From contig CAYWBI010000023.1 of assembly GCA_964456445.1 (NCBI GenBank), forward strand, positions 1 to 31,260: a stretch of 31,260 nucleotides of DNA. The letters are read 5' to 3'. The notes beneath the pieces were generated by a model. The model had not been told where the DNA came from and did no database searches. It saw only the letters and a program-made list of their open reading frames with translations. The translations under genes were made by a program, and so were the position numbers. The DNA is from CAYWBI01 sp964456445. Lineage in GTDB: Bacteria; Calditrichota; Calditrichia; Calditrichales; J004. Below are positions 1 to 8,067 of the stretch, in pieces; the stretch's first letter is position 1, and every line of letters begins with the position of its first letter.

Positions 1-743
1 CGATCTGTCATGATTGCACCGTTCCAAAATCGCAAATCGGTGTTCCTTGTTCGTAGATCAAAAACCAATTCATTTCAACAAGAAAAACCGAAACATAACC
101 TTTTGGCATGCCTTTCTTCCCCAAAGGGGAAGAATAACCAAGCGAAGGGCAGCGCCCTGGTAAAGACATGGCGCTAAGAAAAAAACCCTGAAAGGGTTTT
201 ATAAAGTGTTCCGACCGGGATTTGTTTTGGGCTAAAGCCCATAATATTAGTGGGGCGTATTGTGCCCCCTACCTAAAGGTAGGGGCAATTGAGCATAACA
301 CAAAAACCAACACCGAACACCGATCAACGATTGAAGATTTTCGATCTGTCATGATTGCACCGTTCCAAAATCGCAAATCGGTGTTCCTTGTTCGTAGATC
401 AAAAACCAATTCATTTCAACAAGAAAAACCGAAACATAACCTTTTGGCATGCCTTTCTTCCCCAAAGGGGAAAAATAACAAAGCGAAGGGCAGCGCCCTG
501 GTAAAAATAGGACCATAATAAAAAACCCTGAAAGGGTTTGATAAATCTTTCCATCGGGGATATGTTTTGGGCTAAAGCCCATAATATTAGTGGGGCGTTT
601 TGTCCCCCCTACCAAAAGGTAGGGGCAATTGAGCATAACACAAAAACCAACACCGAACATCGATCAACGATTGAAGATTTTCGATCTGTCATGATTGCAC
701 CGTTCCAAAATCGCAAATCGGTGTTCCTTGTTCGTAAATCAAA
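1..743. repeat. Tandem array of a 341-bp hairpin-rich repeat (about 2.2 copies)
   Basis: The same sequence begins at 1, 342 and 682, giving a period of 340-341 bp. Copies 1 and 2 are identical over their first 131 bases and diverge mainly between offsets 132 and 265; copy 3 stops after about 62 bases with one mismatch. Each unit carries several perfect short hairpins. In copy 1 these are CTTCCCC/GGGGAAG (116-132), AAAACCCT/AGGGTTTT (182-200), TGGGCT/AGCCCA (228-241) and CCCCTACC/GGTAGGGG with a TAAA loop (266-285). The last two recur at 568-581 and 606-625. After copy 3, a scrap at about 746-760 resembles the unit's GGGGCAATTGAGC segment, suggesting a deletion inside a further copy. Open frames here follow the repeat and show no protein family. 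Array continues off the left edge. Confidence 0.9.
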
Positions 744-841
744 GGCAGGGCAATTGAGCTTTGAAGTAGTTTGACAATAATTTTTATCGAGGGTTTATCA
801 AATAATCACTCAGCAGCCTGGCGATGAAATGTAGTGCCCTT

Positions 842-1723
842 TCAACCGTCAGATTTTTTTGTGGCTGGCAGGAATTTTTGAATGATCTCCATGGACTGTC
901 TTGCGGCGATCGCGCCTTCTTCAATAATTTCATCAATTTGTTTTACTGCTGCCCATGAATAATCTTTTACATTGGGACTTATCAATAAATCGACGCCGGT
1001 TAGCCGTTCCTGGGTAAGATGATAAGAGACAATATCCTCGGCCCGGTAAATAATATCCAGGCCATTTTCCAGTTGACCGGATTTGTCAATGGATTTGGTT
1101 ACGTCAATGGCCAGGACATACTGCGCCCCCTGCCCCTTGACAATCTGCACCGGGATGCTGTCAGACGCCCCGCCGTCGATCAGTAACAAATCATCCATTT
1201 CTGTCGGAGGAAAAATACCGGGTATTGATGCGCTTGCGACGATAGCCTGACGCAGACTACCCTGGTTTATAACGATTTCCCTGCCGGATATAAGATCAGT
1301 AGCGATACTTGCAAAGTGGATTGGCAACGACTCGATGGGCACATCCGGGAACATTTCGAAAATGGCGTCAACGGTTTCGGCTGAATAGATAGAGGGCGCG
1401 TTCAGTGTGCGCATCATATTAAAATATTTTTTAACACTATTCAGATAAGATTGTAACTGCTGGGTAATGGATTTGGGTTCAAGCGAGGTGAATATTTGGA
1501 TATCTAAATCCTTGAATACCTGTTGGTTGATGAATTCACGTATAAATGATTCTACCTGCTGTGCGTCCTGATAGTACGCATACAAACCCCCGACTATCGC
1601 CCCGATACTGCAACCGGTGATTTGGAACAGAGGAATCTTCTTTTCTTCGAATACCTGCAATGCCCCAATATGGGCAAAGCCGCGGGCCCCGCCACCGCCC
1701 AGCGCCAATCCTAATTTTACCAT
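842..1723 (-). CDS. Patatin-like phospholipase (RssA/YchK type)
   Basis: Predicted serine lipid acyl hydrolase with a Ser-Asp dyad, likely acting on membrane phospholipids. The glycine-rich oxyanion loop GGGGARG lies at residues 9-15, the nucleophile Ser39 in GCSIG, and the catalytic Asp183 in the DGG motif; all three patatin blocks are intact. No signal peptide is seen, so a cytoplasmic or peripheral location is inferred. An upstream in-frame ATG at 1792 would add 23 residues. I prefer 1723 because GAGG sits 5 bases before it and the protein then begins directly with the usual MVKLGLALGGGGARG. The 293-residue length is normal for the bacterial single-domain family. It stands alone on this strand with no downstream partner before the repeat array. 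The natural substrate cannot be read from the sequence. Confidence 0.92.
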   Translation of the reverse strand: MVKLGLALGGGGARGFAHIGALQVFEEKKIPLFQITGCSIGAIVGGLYAYYQDAQQVESFIREFINQQVFKDLDIQIFTSLEPKSITQQLQSYLNSVKKYFNMMRTLNAPSIYSAETVDAIFEMFPDVPIESLPIHFASIATDLISGREIVINQGSLRQAIVASASIPGIFPPTEMDDLLLIDGGASDSIPVQIVKGQGAQYVLAIDVTKSIDKSGQLENGLDIIYRAEDIVSYHLTQERLTGVDLLISPNVKDYSWAAVKQIDEIIEEGAIAARQSMEIIQKFLPATKKSDG

Positions 1724-1839
1724 TTCTGCCTCGATGTTCTTAAGTTTGAGCTTTAATCTATCACTTGAATATGCACGTTGCAAACCCTTCATCGTGTGTA
1801 AAGATCGATAGACTCCTTAGATGACAGGATTTGATAACA

Positions 1840-2090
1840 CTATATTTTTTTCAGACGCTTATCCCCGCACATCATTATCCGGCAATCAAGATGAACCGCG
1901 CACTGCAAAAACGCGTTGTCATCAGGGTCGTTTTCTGATTTTTCAATGTTGGCCTGGCTATGAACAAGGGTAAAACCATCGGCAATAAATTTTATTGGCT
2001 TTCCAAGGAGGGATTGTCCCCCTAAATTACTTCAAAAAATGAAGAAATAAAAACATTTGTACCGGGTTCCACTTTAAAGATATCAGTCAT
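1840..2090 (-). pseudogene. Decayed PIN-domain toxin gene (VapC-like, COG1569-type) remnant
   Basis: Reading from an ATG at 2090, preceded by a good AAGGAGC ribosome site, gives a start like PIN proteins: GTNVFISSFF, where DTNVFIS is usual. This frame hits TAG after 22 codons. After a frameshift near 2030 the reading continues as GKPIKFIADGFTLVHSQ and then DPDDNAFLQCAVH and CGDKRLKK, ending at TAG 1842-1840. The DPDDN...A...GDK block is the C-terminal PIN signature. About 70 residues between the LVHSQ and DPDDN blocks are missing, and the first catalytic Asp is Gly. The gene is therefore dead in three ways: lost active-site Asp, frameshift and internal deletion. No antitoxin gene is visible. 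Family assignment is from remembered motif patterns. Confidence 0.72.
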
Positions 2091-2242
2091 GCTCCTTCCC
2101 CAAGTATAGTTGTGGTCTGCGCTTGCATATATTTATTGCCCTTTGTTATAAGACATATTGTAAAATATACACGGATAGATTAGCTTACCCACTCGTGTCT
2201 ATAATTTATGCAAAAATATTTAGTCTAAGTGGAACTTTCGAA

Positions 2243-2503
2243 ATGATCATATTAAACGACCATAAAGCTGAAATAGAATATCCGCTAAAATGGACTTATA
2301 AAGTAATTGGTTTGGATGCCTCTGCGACGGAGGCGGCCGTTGCGAATTGTATTAAGAAAGAATATGATTTATCGCTGTCTCATGTGAGTTCGGGCGGCAA
2401 ATATCAAAGCTTTTCGGTCGACATTATTGTTGAAAACGAAGAAGAACGTCTGGCGCTGTTTAATGCCCTCTCTGCCCATCCCGATATCCTGCGGATTATT
2501 TGA
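2243..2503 (+). CDS. DUF493 (YbeD-like) small protein
   Basis: An 86-residue protein with the DUF493/UPF0250 pattern: EYPLKWTYKVIG near the N-terminus, an acidic NEEERLALFNAL stretch, and a C-terminal HPDILRII where the family typically has HP-(x)-V-x-x-V-L. The fold is a small ACT/ferredoxin-like alpha-beta domain, and no biochemical role is established for most members. An in-frame ATG at 2123 would add 40 residues of low-complexity AT-rich translation; the family length and the conserved start support 2243, though the ribosome site there is weak. Its TGA overlaps the ATG of the following amidotransferase, so the two are probably translationally coupled. Confidence 0.85.
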   Translation: MIILNDHKAEIEYPLKWTYKVIGLDASATEAAVANCIKKEYDLSLSHVSSGGKYQSFSVDIIVENEEERLALFNALSAHPDILRII

Positions 2504-3255
2504 TGATGTCCATCTATAAAAAACGTAGCGCCTTAAAAATCCTGCTGTTACAAATCCGGCACAATCCAGCTGTATGCCGGGAAGAGCATGAAAGTTTTTG
2601 CGACCATAGCGCTTTGGCTGCTGAGCAGGTTGATATCTTTAATGTTTTTTGGGACGGAGAGGTAACACCCGCCATACTGAGCGGCTATGACGCCCTCTTT
2701 GTCGGTGGTTCCAGCGCTGCAAACGTTTTACTACCGGATGAATACCCGTTTTTAAATGCCTGTCAATCCCTGTTGCAAACTTGCATGGAACGTAATTTTC
2801 CTGTGTTTGCTTCCTGCTTCGGTTTTCAGTTGACAATTCTGGCGCTGGGGGGCAAGGTGGAAAACGACGGGCCGGATTTTGAAATGGGCAGCTTGCCCAT
2901 AGCCCTAACAGAGCAGGCGGGAAAGGATGCGCTTTTAAAGGATGCCCCAAATCCATTTTTGGCCATAACCGTCCACCGCCAATTTTCCAAAACCGTCCCC
3001 GATGGCTGTATCGAGTTGGCCCGCACCGATCGTTGTTGCCATGCCTTTCGGATTGCCAATAAATTATTTTGGGCATTCCAGTTTCACCCGGAAGTGGACA
3101 AACCGCGCATGGTGGAACGCCTTACCGCCTACCGCCATACCTATACGGATGGAGATGAACATCTAAATCAGGTTCTTCAACAAGCACAAGATACACCGGA
3201 TGCAAATCGGTTGTTGAAAACTTTTGTTGACCGTGTTCTTCTCGGACAGATATAG
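2503..3255 (+). CDS. Class I glutamine amidotransferase domain protein (GuaA-N-like)
   Basis: A 250-residue stand-alone triad amidotransferase related to the glutaminase half of GMP synthase. The nucleophile is Cys105 in FASCFGFQ, and His195 and Glu197 in FQFHPEVD complete the triad. The alpha/beta core includes the turn FVGGS at 66-70. With no synthetase domain or partner nearby, the acceptor substrate is unknown; relatives are often annotated as 'type 1 glutamine amidotransferase' acting on gamma-glutamyl compounds. Start choice: ATG 2503 overlaps the upstream stop by one base (TGATG), and a second ATG follows at 2506. A TTG at 2500 is possible but unnecessary. No clear promoter lies between the two genes, so they form one transcript. 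Confidence 0.88.
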   Translation: MMSIYKKRSALKILLLQIRHNPAVCREEHESFCDHSALAAEQVDIFNVFWDGEVTPAILSGYDALFVGGSSAANVLLPDEYPFLNACQSLLQTCMERNFPVFASCFGFQLTILALGGKVENDGPDFEMGSLPIALTEQAGKDALLKDAPNPFLAITVHRQFSKTVPDGCIELARTDRCCHAFRIANKLFWAFQFHPEVDKPRMVERLTAYRHTYTDGDEHLNQVLQQAQDTPDANRLLKTFVDRVLLGQI

Positions 3256-3389
3256 GATATTTTTGTCTTTTATTTCTCTTTTTCCCAAAATAAAATAAAA
3301 AGTCTATGGATTTATTGCTTTTGACTTATTAAATTAAATTATACGTCGATAAGTTAACTACATGAAACACATGTAAGGCATAGTATCAG

Positions 3390-3611
3390 ATGACAGTTTT
3401 AGACCTAAAACCCGGTGAAACGGCTCATATCAGCCACATCAATAAAAACGAAGAAGATTTAAACTATCTCATGGAGCTTGGTGTGCTGGAGGGAACACCG
3501 GTGCGTTTTGTAAAATCCGCCCCTTTTGGTGATCCCATAGAAATTGATGTTCGGGGTTTTCATCTGATGTTGCGCCGCTCTCGTGCCGGCGCAATAGAAA
3601 TTGCAAAATAA
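3390..3611 (+). CDS. feoA: FeoA, ferrous iron transport accessory protein
   Basis: A 73-residue SH3-like cytoplasmic protein that assists FeoB in Fe(II) uptake. Family features are visible: LKPGE near the N-terminus, the LMELGVLEGTPV turn in the middle, then PFGDPIEIDVRG and a C-terminal LRRSRAGAIEI strand. Length is typical. It is followed 13 bases later by feoB. The upstream region 3256-3389 is AT-rich and holds a near-perfect inverted pair, TTGACTTAT (3321-3329) and ATAAGTTAA (3349-3357), that could be an operator, but I cannot match it to a known Fur, DtxR or FNR box. The ribosome site before 3390 is weak. Confidence 0.95.
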   Translation: MTVLDLKPGETAHISHINKNEEDLNYLMELGVLEGTPVRFVKSAPFGDPIEIDVRGFHLMLRRSRAGAIEIAK

Positions 3612-3624
3612 CAGGAAACGCCCT

Positions 3625-5784
3625 ATGCCAGCCCCGGTGGAAACCACACCCCTTGTCCCCCAAAAAAAATCATTTAAAATTGCATTGGTTGGAAATCCGA
3701 ATACAGGAAAAACCTCTGTCTTTAATGCCCTAACCGGTTTACGTCAACGGGTAGGAAATTATCCCGGCGTGACCGTTGAAAAAAAAAGCGGAACAATGAA
3801 GATACAAAACCGGTCGGTCGATGTGCTCGATTTACCCGGGCTTTACAGTCTTCTTCCAAAATCGCTTGATGATAAAATTGCCTGTGATATTATAAGTGGT
3901 TTCCATCCGGAATCGCAGGAGATTGGTCTGGTGCTGTTTGTTGCCGATGCATCAAATTTAAACCGTAACCTTTATCTGCTTACGCAAGTAATCGATGCCG
4001 ATATACCGGTGGTGATGGCCTTGAATATGCTGGATGTGGCCGAAAAACATGGTGTACAGATTGATGTTAAAAAGTTACGCAAAAGTTTAAATATCCCTGT
4101 AGTACCCATACAGGCAAATAAGGGGACCGGGTTGGACAATCTTGAGTCCACATTGCTTGAGGTGCTAAAGAAGCTGCCCCGGGATGCCAGCCATCTTGAA
4201 GTTGAACCAATCATTTCCGGGCATCTGCAGGCAATTAACGATTTGCTGGTTCGTAGTGGGAAATTTACTCTTAATGAAAGCAAGGTACTGGCCTTGAGAC
4301 TTATTTCAAGCGATGTTGCCCTTGATTATGCCAGCGAAGTTGTAACAGACCCCGAGGAGCGAAAAAATTTAAAGGATTTAATTTTCCGGGCGCGAAGCGC
4401 ATTGACTAAAGACGGTTATCGCTGGCAGATGATGGAAACCCGCCTGCGATATGATTGGATCGATACGCTTGTAAAATCATCGGTGACAGTTAAGCCTGTG
4501 ACCCAATCGGATTATAGTGATAAAATTGATGCAATATTAACCCAACGTATTCTCGGGCCCATAATTTTTGTTTTGCTGTTTGCATTTATTTTTCAGGCGA
4601 TATTTACCTGGGCACAGTATCCCATGAACCTAATCCAGGACTTTATGGATGCCCTGGGAAGTCTTCTTGCAAATAATATGCAATCAGGAATGTTACGTAG
4701 CCTATTGGTCGATGGCGTTATTGCGGGTGTTGGATCGGTTCTTGTGTTTTTACCACAGATATTGTTTTTGTTTTTCTTCCTTGGCATTCTGGAAGACACG
4801 GGGTACATGGCCCGTGTGGCATTTATGATGGACCGGGTGATGCGCAGTATGGGACTATCCGGGCGCTCGGTTATTCCCTTGTTGTCTTCATTTGCCTGTG
4901 CCGTACCGGGCATTATGGCTACCAGGACTATCCGTGACTGGCGGGACCGGCTGGTCACGATTATGATTGCACCGTTTATGAGCTGCAGCGCCCGTCTGCC
5001 GGTTTACATATTGCTGATTGGTACATTTATACCGGATAAAAAAGTTCTTGGTTTTATCTCGATACAATCTTTGACATTATTAGGGCTTTACCTGTTGGGG
5101 ATTATAATTGCCGGGCTTACGGCCTTGATCTACAAAAAAGTCTTAAAGGCGAAACCGAATGCGGCCTCATTTATCATGGAATTGCCCGCTTACCGCTTAC
5201 CTAATATTAAGTGGACGTCATTGCAAATGTGGACACGTTCAAAGGTTTTTATCAGCGACGCCGGTCGAATTATCCTGGCCATTTCAATTGTTTTATGGTT
5301 TTTAGCGTCTTTTCCACAGCAGGATGTGTCAGCTGGGTTGTATCTATCCTCCGCACAAAAAATTGAAAATAGTTATGCGGGAAAATTTGGCAAAACCATT
5401 GAGCCGCTTATCAAACCCCTTGGTTTTGACTGGAAAATCGGTATTGGTTTAATAACTTCTTTCGCTGCGCGTGAAGTCATGGTAAGCACTCTTGCCACTA
5501 TTTACAATTTGGAAGACGGCGAGACACAAGCGGTAAATTTGAGTACAGCCATTCGAAATGACCGGGACCCGATAAGCGGAAAGCCGGTTTATACTTTGCT
5601 GACGGCCATTTCCCTTTTAATATATTATGTGCTCGCCTGTCAGTGTATGGCCACCGTGGCAATAGTAAAACGGGAAACCAACAGTTGGCGCTGGCCTTTG
5701 ATCATGATTGTGTATATGACGGGGCTGGCTTATATTTTTTCACTGATCGTTTTTCAGGGCGGTCAATTACTGGGTTGGGGGTAA
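3625..5784 (+). CDS. feoB: FeoB, GTP-dependent ferrous iron transporter
   Basis: Inner-membrane Fe(II) permease of 719 residues with an N-terminal G domain. G1 is GNPNTGKT (23-30), switch region NYPGVTVE (45-52), G3 DLPG (69-72) and G4 NMLD (134-137). After a helical spacer to about residue 300 come the membrane core segments, with the two Gate motifs: EDTGYMARVAFMMD then FACAVPGIMATR, and later the matching FAAREVMVSTLATIY block. Start chosen at ATG 3625, with CAGGA about 8 bases upstream; an in-frame TTG at 3601 lies inside feoA and would add 8 residues. All FeoB hallmarks are present, so it should be functional. It sits between feoA and the small Cys-rich gene as a three-gene operon. Confidence 0.97.
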   Translation: MPAPVETTPLVPQKKSFKIALVGNPNTGKTSVFNALTGLRQRVGNYPGVTVEKKSGTMKIQNRSVDVLDLPGLYSLLPKSLDDKIACDIISGFHPESQEIGLVLFVADASNLNRNLYLLTQVIDADIPVVMALNMLDVAEKHGVQIDVKKLRKSLNIPVVPIQANKGTGLDNLESTLLEVLKKLPRDASHLEVEPIISGHLQAINDLLVRSGKFTLNESKVLALRLISSDVALDYASEVVTDPEERKNLKDLIFRARSALTKDGYRWQMMETRLRYDWIDTLVKSSVTVKPVTQSDYSDKIDAILTQRILGPIIFVLLFAFIFQAIFTWAQYPMNLIQDFMDALGSLLANNMQSGMLRSLLVDGVIAGVGSVLVFLPQILFLFFFLGILEDTGYMARVAFMMDRVMRSMGLSGRSVIPLLSSFACAVPGIMATRTIRDWRDRLVTIMIAPFMSCSARLPVYILLIGTFIPDKKVLGFISIQSLTLLGLYLLGIIIAGLTALIYKKVLKAKPNAASFIMELPAYRLPNIKWTSLQMWTRSKVFISDAGRIILAISIVLWFLASFPQQDVSAGLYLSSAQKIENSYAGKFGKTIEPLIKPLGFDWKIGIGLITSFAAREVMVSTLATIYNLEDGETQAVNLSTAIRNDRDPISGKPVYTLLTAISLLIYYVLACQCMATVAIVKRETNSWRWPLIMIVYMTGLAYIFSLIVFQGGQLLGWG

Positions 5785-5785
5785 T

Positions 5786-5929
5786 ATGAGCTTACAGGAA
5801 GGAATCGTTTACGTACTGGTGCTTGTCGCGGCCTTTTTTGCCGCTCGTTCATTCATACGTCAATTCACCTCAACCGGTGACGGAAGCTGCGCTTCATGTC
5901 CCAAGGTGCCGCCAAAAAAGAAGAAATAG
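5786..5929 (+). CDS. FeoB-associated Cys-rich small membrane protein
   Basis: A 47-residue ORF starting one base after the feoB stop (TAATATG). It has one hydrophobic segment, IVYVLVLVAAFFAARSF (residues 7-23), then a short tail with Cys-x2-Cys (CASC, residues 35-38) and a lysine-rich end (PPKKKK). This architecture (one membrane helix, a CxxC or CxxxC pair and a basic tail) matches the FeoB_associated family of tiny proteins that follow feoB in many anaerobes. The CxxC could bind Fe(II) or assist delivery, but that is inference. It is translationally coupled to feoB, and no separate promoter is seen. Confidence 0.85.
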   Translation: MSLQEGIVYVLVLVAAFFAARSFIRQFTSTGDGSCASCPKVPPKKKK

Positions 5930-6073
5930 CCCATGCAGGTTTCGTCAATGACCATTATTCAACGAAGATGCTTGCTGCCATGTGCTTAAATTTTTTGATC
6001 CGTGTATTGTTTTTTCACGCACCTTTTTAGAAAATGTATTCTATTTTTTTATATATGAGTCTGGTCTAAAAAG

Positions 6074-6190
6074 GGGGCTAAAGCCCCAAATTAGGGGTGG
6101 GTCGTGTTTTCCCCATCCTAAAGGATGGGGTTAGTCAAAGTATGTAACTTTATTAAAAACATCTGACTAACCCTGCCATTTATGGCGGGG
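6074..6190. repeat. Intergenic hairpin cluster related to the left-edge repeat
   Basis: Four inverted repeats lie in 117 bases. GGGGCT/AGCCCC (6074-6087) uses the same GGGCTAAAGCCC core seen at 229-240. CCCCATCC/GGATGGGG with a TAAA loop (6111-6130) is the counterpart of CCCCTACC/GGTAGGGG at 266-285. GGTTAGTCA/TGACTAACC (6129-6137 with 6164-6172) and CCCTGCCA/TGGCGGGG (6171-6190) follow. The third stem overlaps the second and the fourth by two bases each. The cluster lies between the convergent feo operon and the channel gene, so it may also end transcription, though no T-tract follows. The shared modules suggest a dispersed REP-like family; no transposase is encoded here. Confidence 0.8.
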
Positions 6191-6268
6191 AAAAGAAGTT
6201 GTCCCTCTCATCATTAAGCTCTTTAGGGCTTTTTAGAGTGAACTCATATATACCTCTCACGATTTGGT

Positions 6269-7519
6269 TTAACCCTGTGTTCTTTTGGCCGCGGTTTCCC
6301 GGATGCGTTTTGCAACATCGGGGTGCTGGGTTAACACAAACTCAAAAGTTGACCGTTCCAACACATACAAATCCACGTAGGATACAGCCTGTACATTTGC
6401 GTTGCGGGGTGCGTCTTTTACCAGTGCAATCTCCCCAAAAAAATCGCCGTTCGAAAGCTTGTAAATCCGCTCCGGAGAATCGTCACGGAAGACATGTAAA
6501 TGACCTTTAATAATCAGGTACATTTCATTGCCCTCGTCGCCCTGTCGGATAATAAATTCCCCGGGCGTCAGCACCAATGGGCGCAGCTTAAAGGCGATGG
6601 CGTCTTTGAAGGCTTCGCTTGTTTCCCGAAACAGCGGAATCTTATCAATGATCTGTCTTTTTAAATAAAGCTCAACTTTATGTTTCAGGCTTACCGGCAA
6701 TTTTTGTAGAAAATTTGTTTCATCCGGCCCCAGTCTTTTCTGAAACAGATAGGCATAATAATCCCTTATTTGAGTTTGAAGATTTAAGGGTAATTCGCGA
6801 TAGCGGATAAAGGCCTTAAGCTGATCCATGTTTTTCTGATAAGCCAACTTGGCGGGGTCGCGTGTGGCCAGGATATTGGCGATATTACCGATCACGTAAC
6901 CGTAAATACCAACGCCAAACATCATAACCATCATCGAGTATATAGTTTCACCATTTCCCGTGGGCACAATATCGCCATAGCCAACGGTGGTTAGGGTAAC
7001 CACGCACCAGTAGAGCGATTTTACATATAAGGTCAAACTGTCGATCACACCGGGATATGGATGCAGACCAAGCCAGCCACAGGCCATCCAATGTGTTATG
7101 ATCAATATCCAAAATGCAAAAAAACCCAATTTCTGATAATCTGCAAAACGCAAAGCACGTCTGTTCCAAATACGTTGATATTGTGCAATGCGGATAATTT
7201 TAACCAACTGAATAATTCCATATAAAGGGGAAATTGCCAGTAACCCAAAGGGTATTGCACCGATAAAATCGATAATCAAATAAAAAGGGTTATCTGCATT
7301 TCCAAATATATCTGCCGGGGGGTTAAGCTTTTTTTTCTCGTTATAATGCAGCAGGTTATTTATAAAATCCAGCAATAACACGACAGAAGTCCCGCTGTAA
7401 ATATAAATTACCCATTTATGATTGACCGGTAAAACCAATTGCAGCGGAAGAATAAAGGCGATAAAGGCGGTAGAAAGGCTACTAAGGACATGTAATGGCA
7501 AACTGAGTTTTTTTTTCAT
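6269..7519 (-). CDS. Cyclic-nucleotide-gated K+ channel (six-TM, CNBD)
   Basis: A 416-residue potassium channel of the bacterial MlotiK1/CNG type. Hydrophobic segments fill residues 10-215; a short S4-like stretch with few basic residues (KIIRIAQYQRIWNRR, 107-121) suggests weak voltage sensing. The selectivity filter TVGYGD is at 178-183, after the pore helix and before S6. After a C-linker (about 220-295) comes a cyclic-nucleotide-binding domain, with phosphate-binding cassette FGEIALVKDAPRNA (361-374) containing the conserved Glu and Arg. The residue after this Arg is Asn where Ser or Thr is common, which may shift cAMP/cGMP preference. It is monocistronic and convergent with feo. No ribosome site is obvious before ATG 7519. 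No cyclase is encoded in this window. Confidence 0.93.
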   Translation of the reverse strand: MKKKLSLPLHVLSSLSTAFIAFILPLQLVLPVNHKWVIYIYSGTSVVLLLDFINNLLHYNEKKKLNPPADIFGNADNPFYLIIDFIGAIPFGLLAISPLYGIIQLVKIIRIAQYQRIWNRRALRFADYQKLGFFAFWILIITHWMACGWLGLHPYPGVIDSLTLYVKSLYWCVVTLTTVGYGDIVPTGNGETIYSMMVMMFGVGIYGYVIGNIANILATRDPAKLAYQKNMDQLKAFIRYRELPLNLQTQIRDYYAYLFQKRLGPDETNFLQKLPVSLKHKVELYLKRQIIDKIPLFRETSEAFKDAIAFKLRPLVLTPGEFIIRQGDEGNEMYLIIKGHLHVFRDDSPERIYKLSNGDFFGEIALVKDAPRNANVQAVSYVDLYVLERSTFEFVLTQHPDVAKRIRETAAKRTQG

Positions 7520-7631
7520 GGTTTTTTACTTTTAAATCCAACAAATGTGTTGCCCAAACAGATTTTTCAATTTTATTTTCTAACGGACTAACAGAAAATA
7601 TTTACCATGTATTAACATGATTCAGCATTAA

Positions 7632-7915
7632 TGTCCGGTTAAAATGTCAAATATTAAAACCAAGCCCTTTGATGTCAAAGCCAAACGCCGGAACTAAAAT
7701 AGTTGGACTTGAAACAAGCTTGGCTTATGGCGAAATTTCTGTTTGAGTCCCGAGAACTCGGGACGAGTTAAATTTCGTCACGCCGGTAGGCGGATTCGGC
7801 TACCGACGAACCTGGGCTTTTTGTTACTTCCCCGCCTACGCGCGGACAAGCTTTGGCCAGACAAAAAGTAATGTTCTTTTTTCTTGAATGTCGTTCATGC
7901 AATTTTAACCGGACA
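7632..7915. mobile_element. MITE-like element with 14-bp terminal inverted repeats
   Basis: Perfect inverted termini TGTCCGGTTAAAAT (7632-7645) and ATTTTAACCGGACA (7902-7915) bound a 284-bp segment with no credible ORF. Inside are a perfect hairpin GTCCCGAG-AA-CTCGGGAC (7747-7764), a CCGGTAG/CTACCG inverted pair around 7783-7805, and two similar AAGCTT segments. Size, termini and lack of coding fit a non-autonomous miniature element. Flanks carry an imperfect 16-base direct repeat (7617-7632 and 7922-7937, 13 of 16 matching), which may be an old target duplication or chance. The rest of the 7520-8067 intergenic gap is AT-rich, with nothing else I can assign. Confidence 0.65.
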
Positions 7916-8067
7916 CTTATGATGATTTAGTATTGATTAATAACAATTTTTAAATCCATGTCTGTGTTTCATCTACCACATGTTCCTTTAAATTTTCCTG
8001 AATGGAAAAAATATTTTATGCGTCACTCTCTGATGAAAGACAGTTTTCGGGTTTCGGAGGCAAGAAT

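Noticed and set aside
1..743. CRISPR array
   Set aside because: Units of 341 bp in direct tandem without spacers; no short repeats separated by unique spacers and no cas genes.
222..774. ORFs inside the left-edge repeat (98, 78 and antisense 103 codons)
   Set aside because: They follow the repeat unit rather than any gene, are read through hairpin sequence, and show no protein family features.
3321..3357. Fur or FNR box before feoA
   Set aside because: The inverted pair has a 19-base spacer and does not match either consensus.
3601..3624. TTG start for feoB inside feoA
   Set aside because: ATG 3625 has its own ribosome site and gives the normal start of FeoB.
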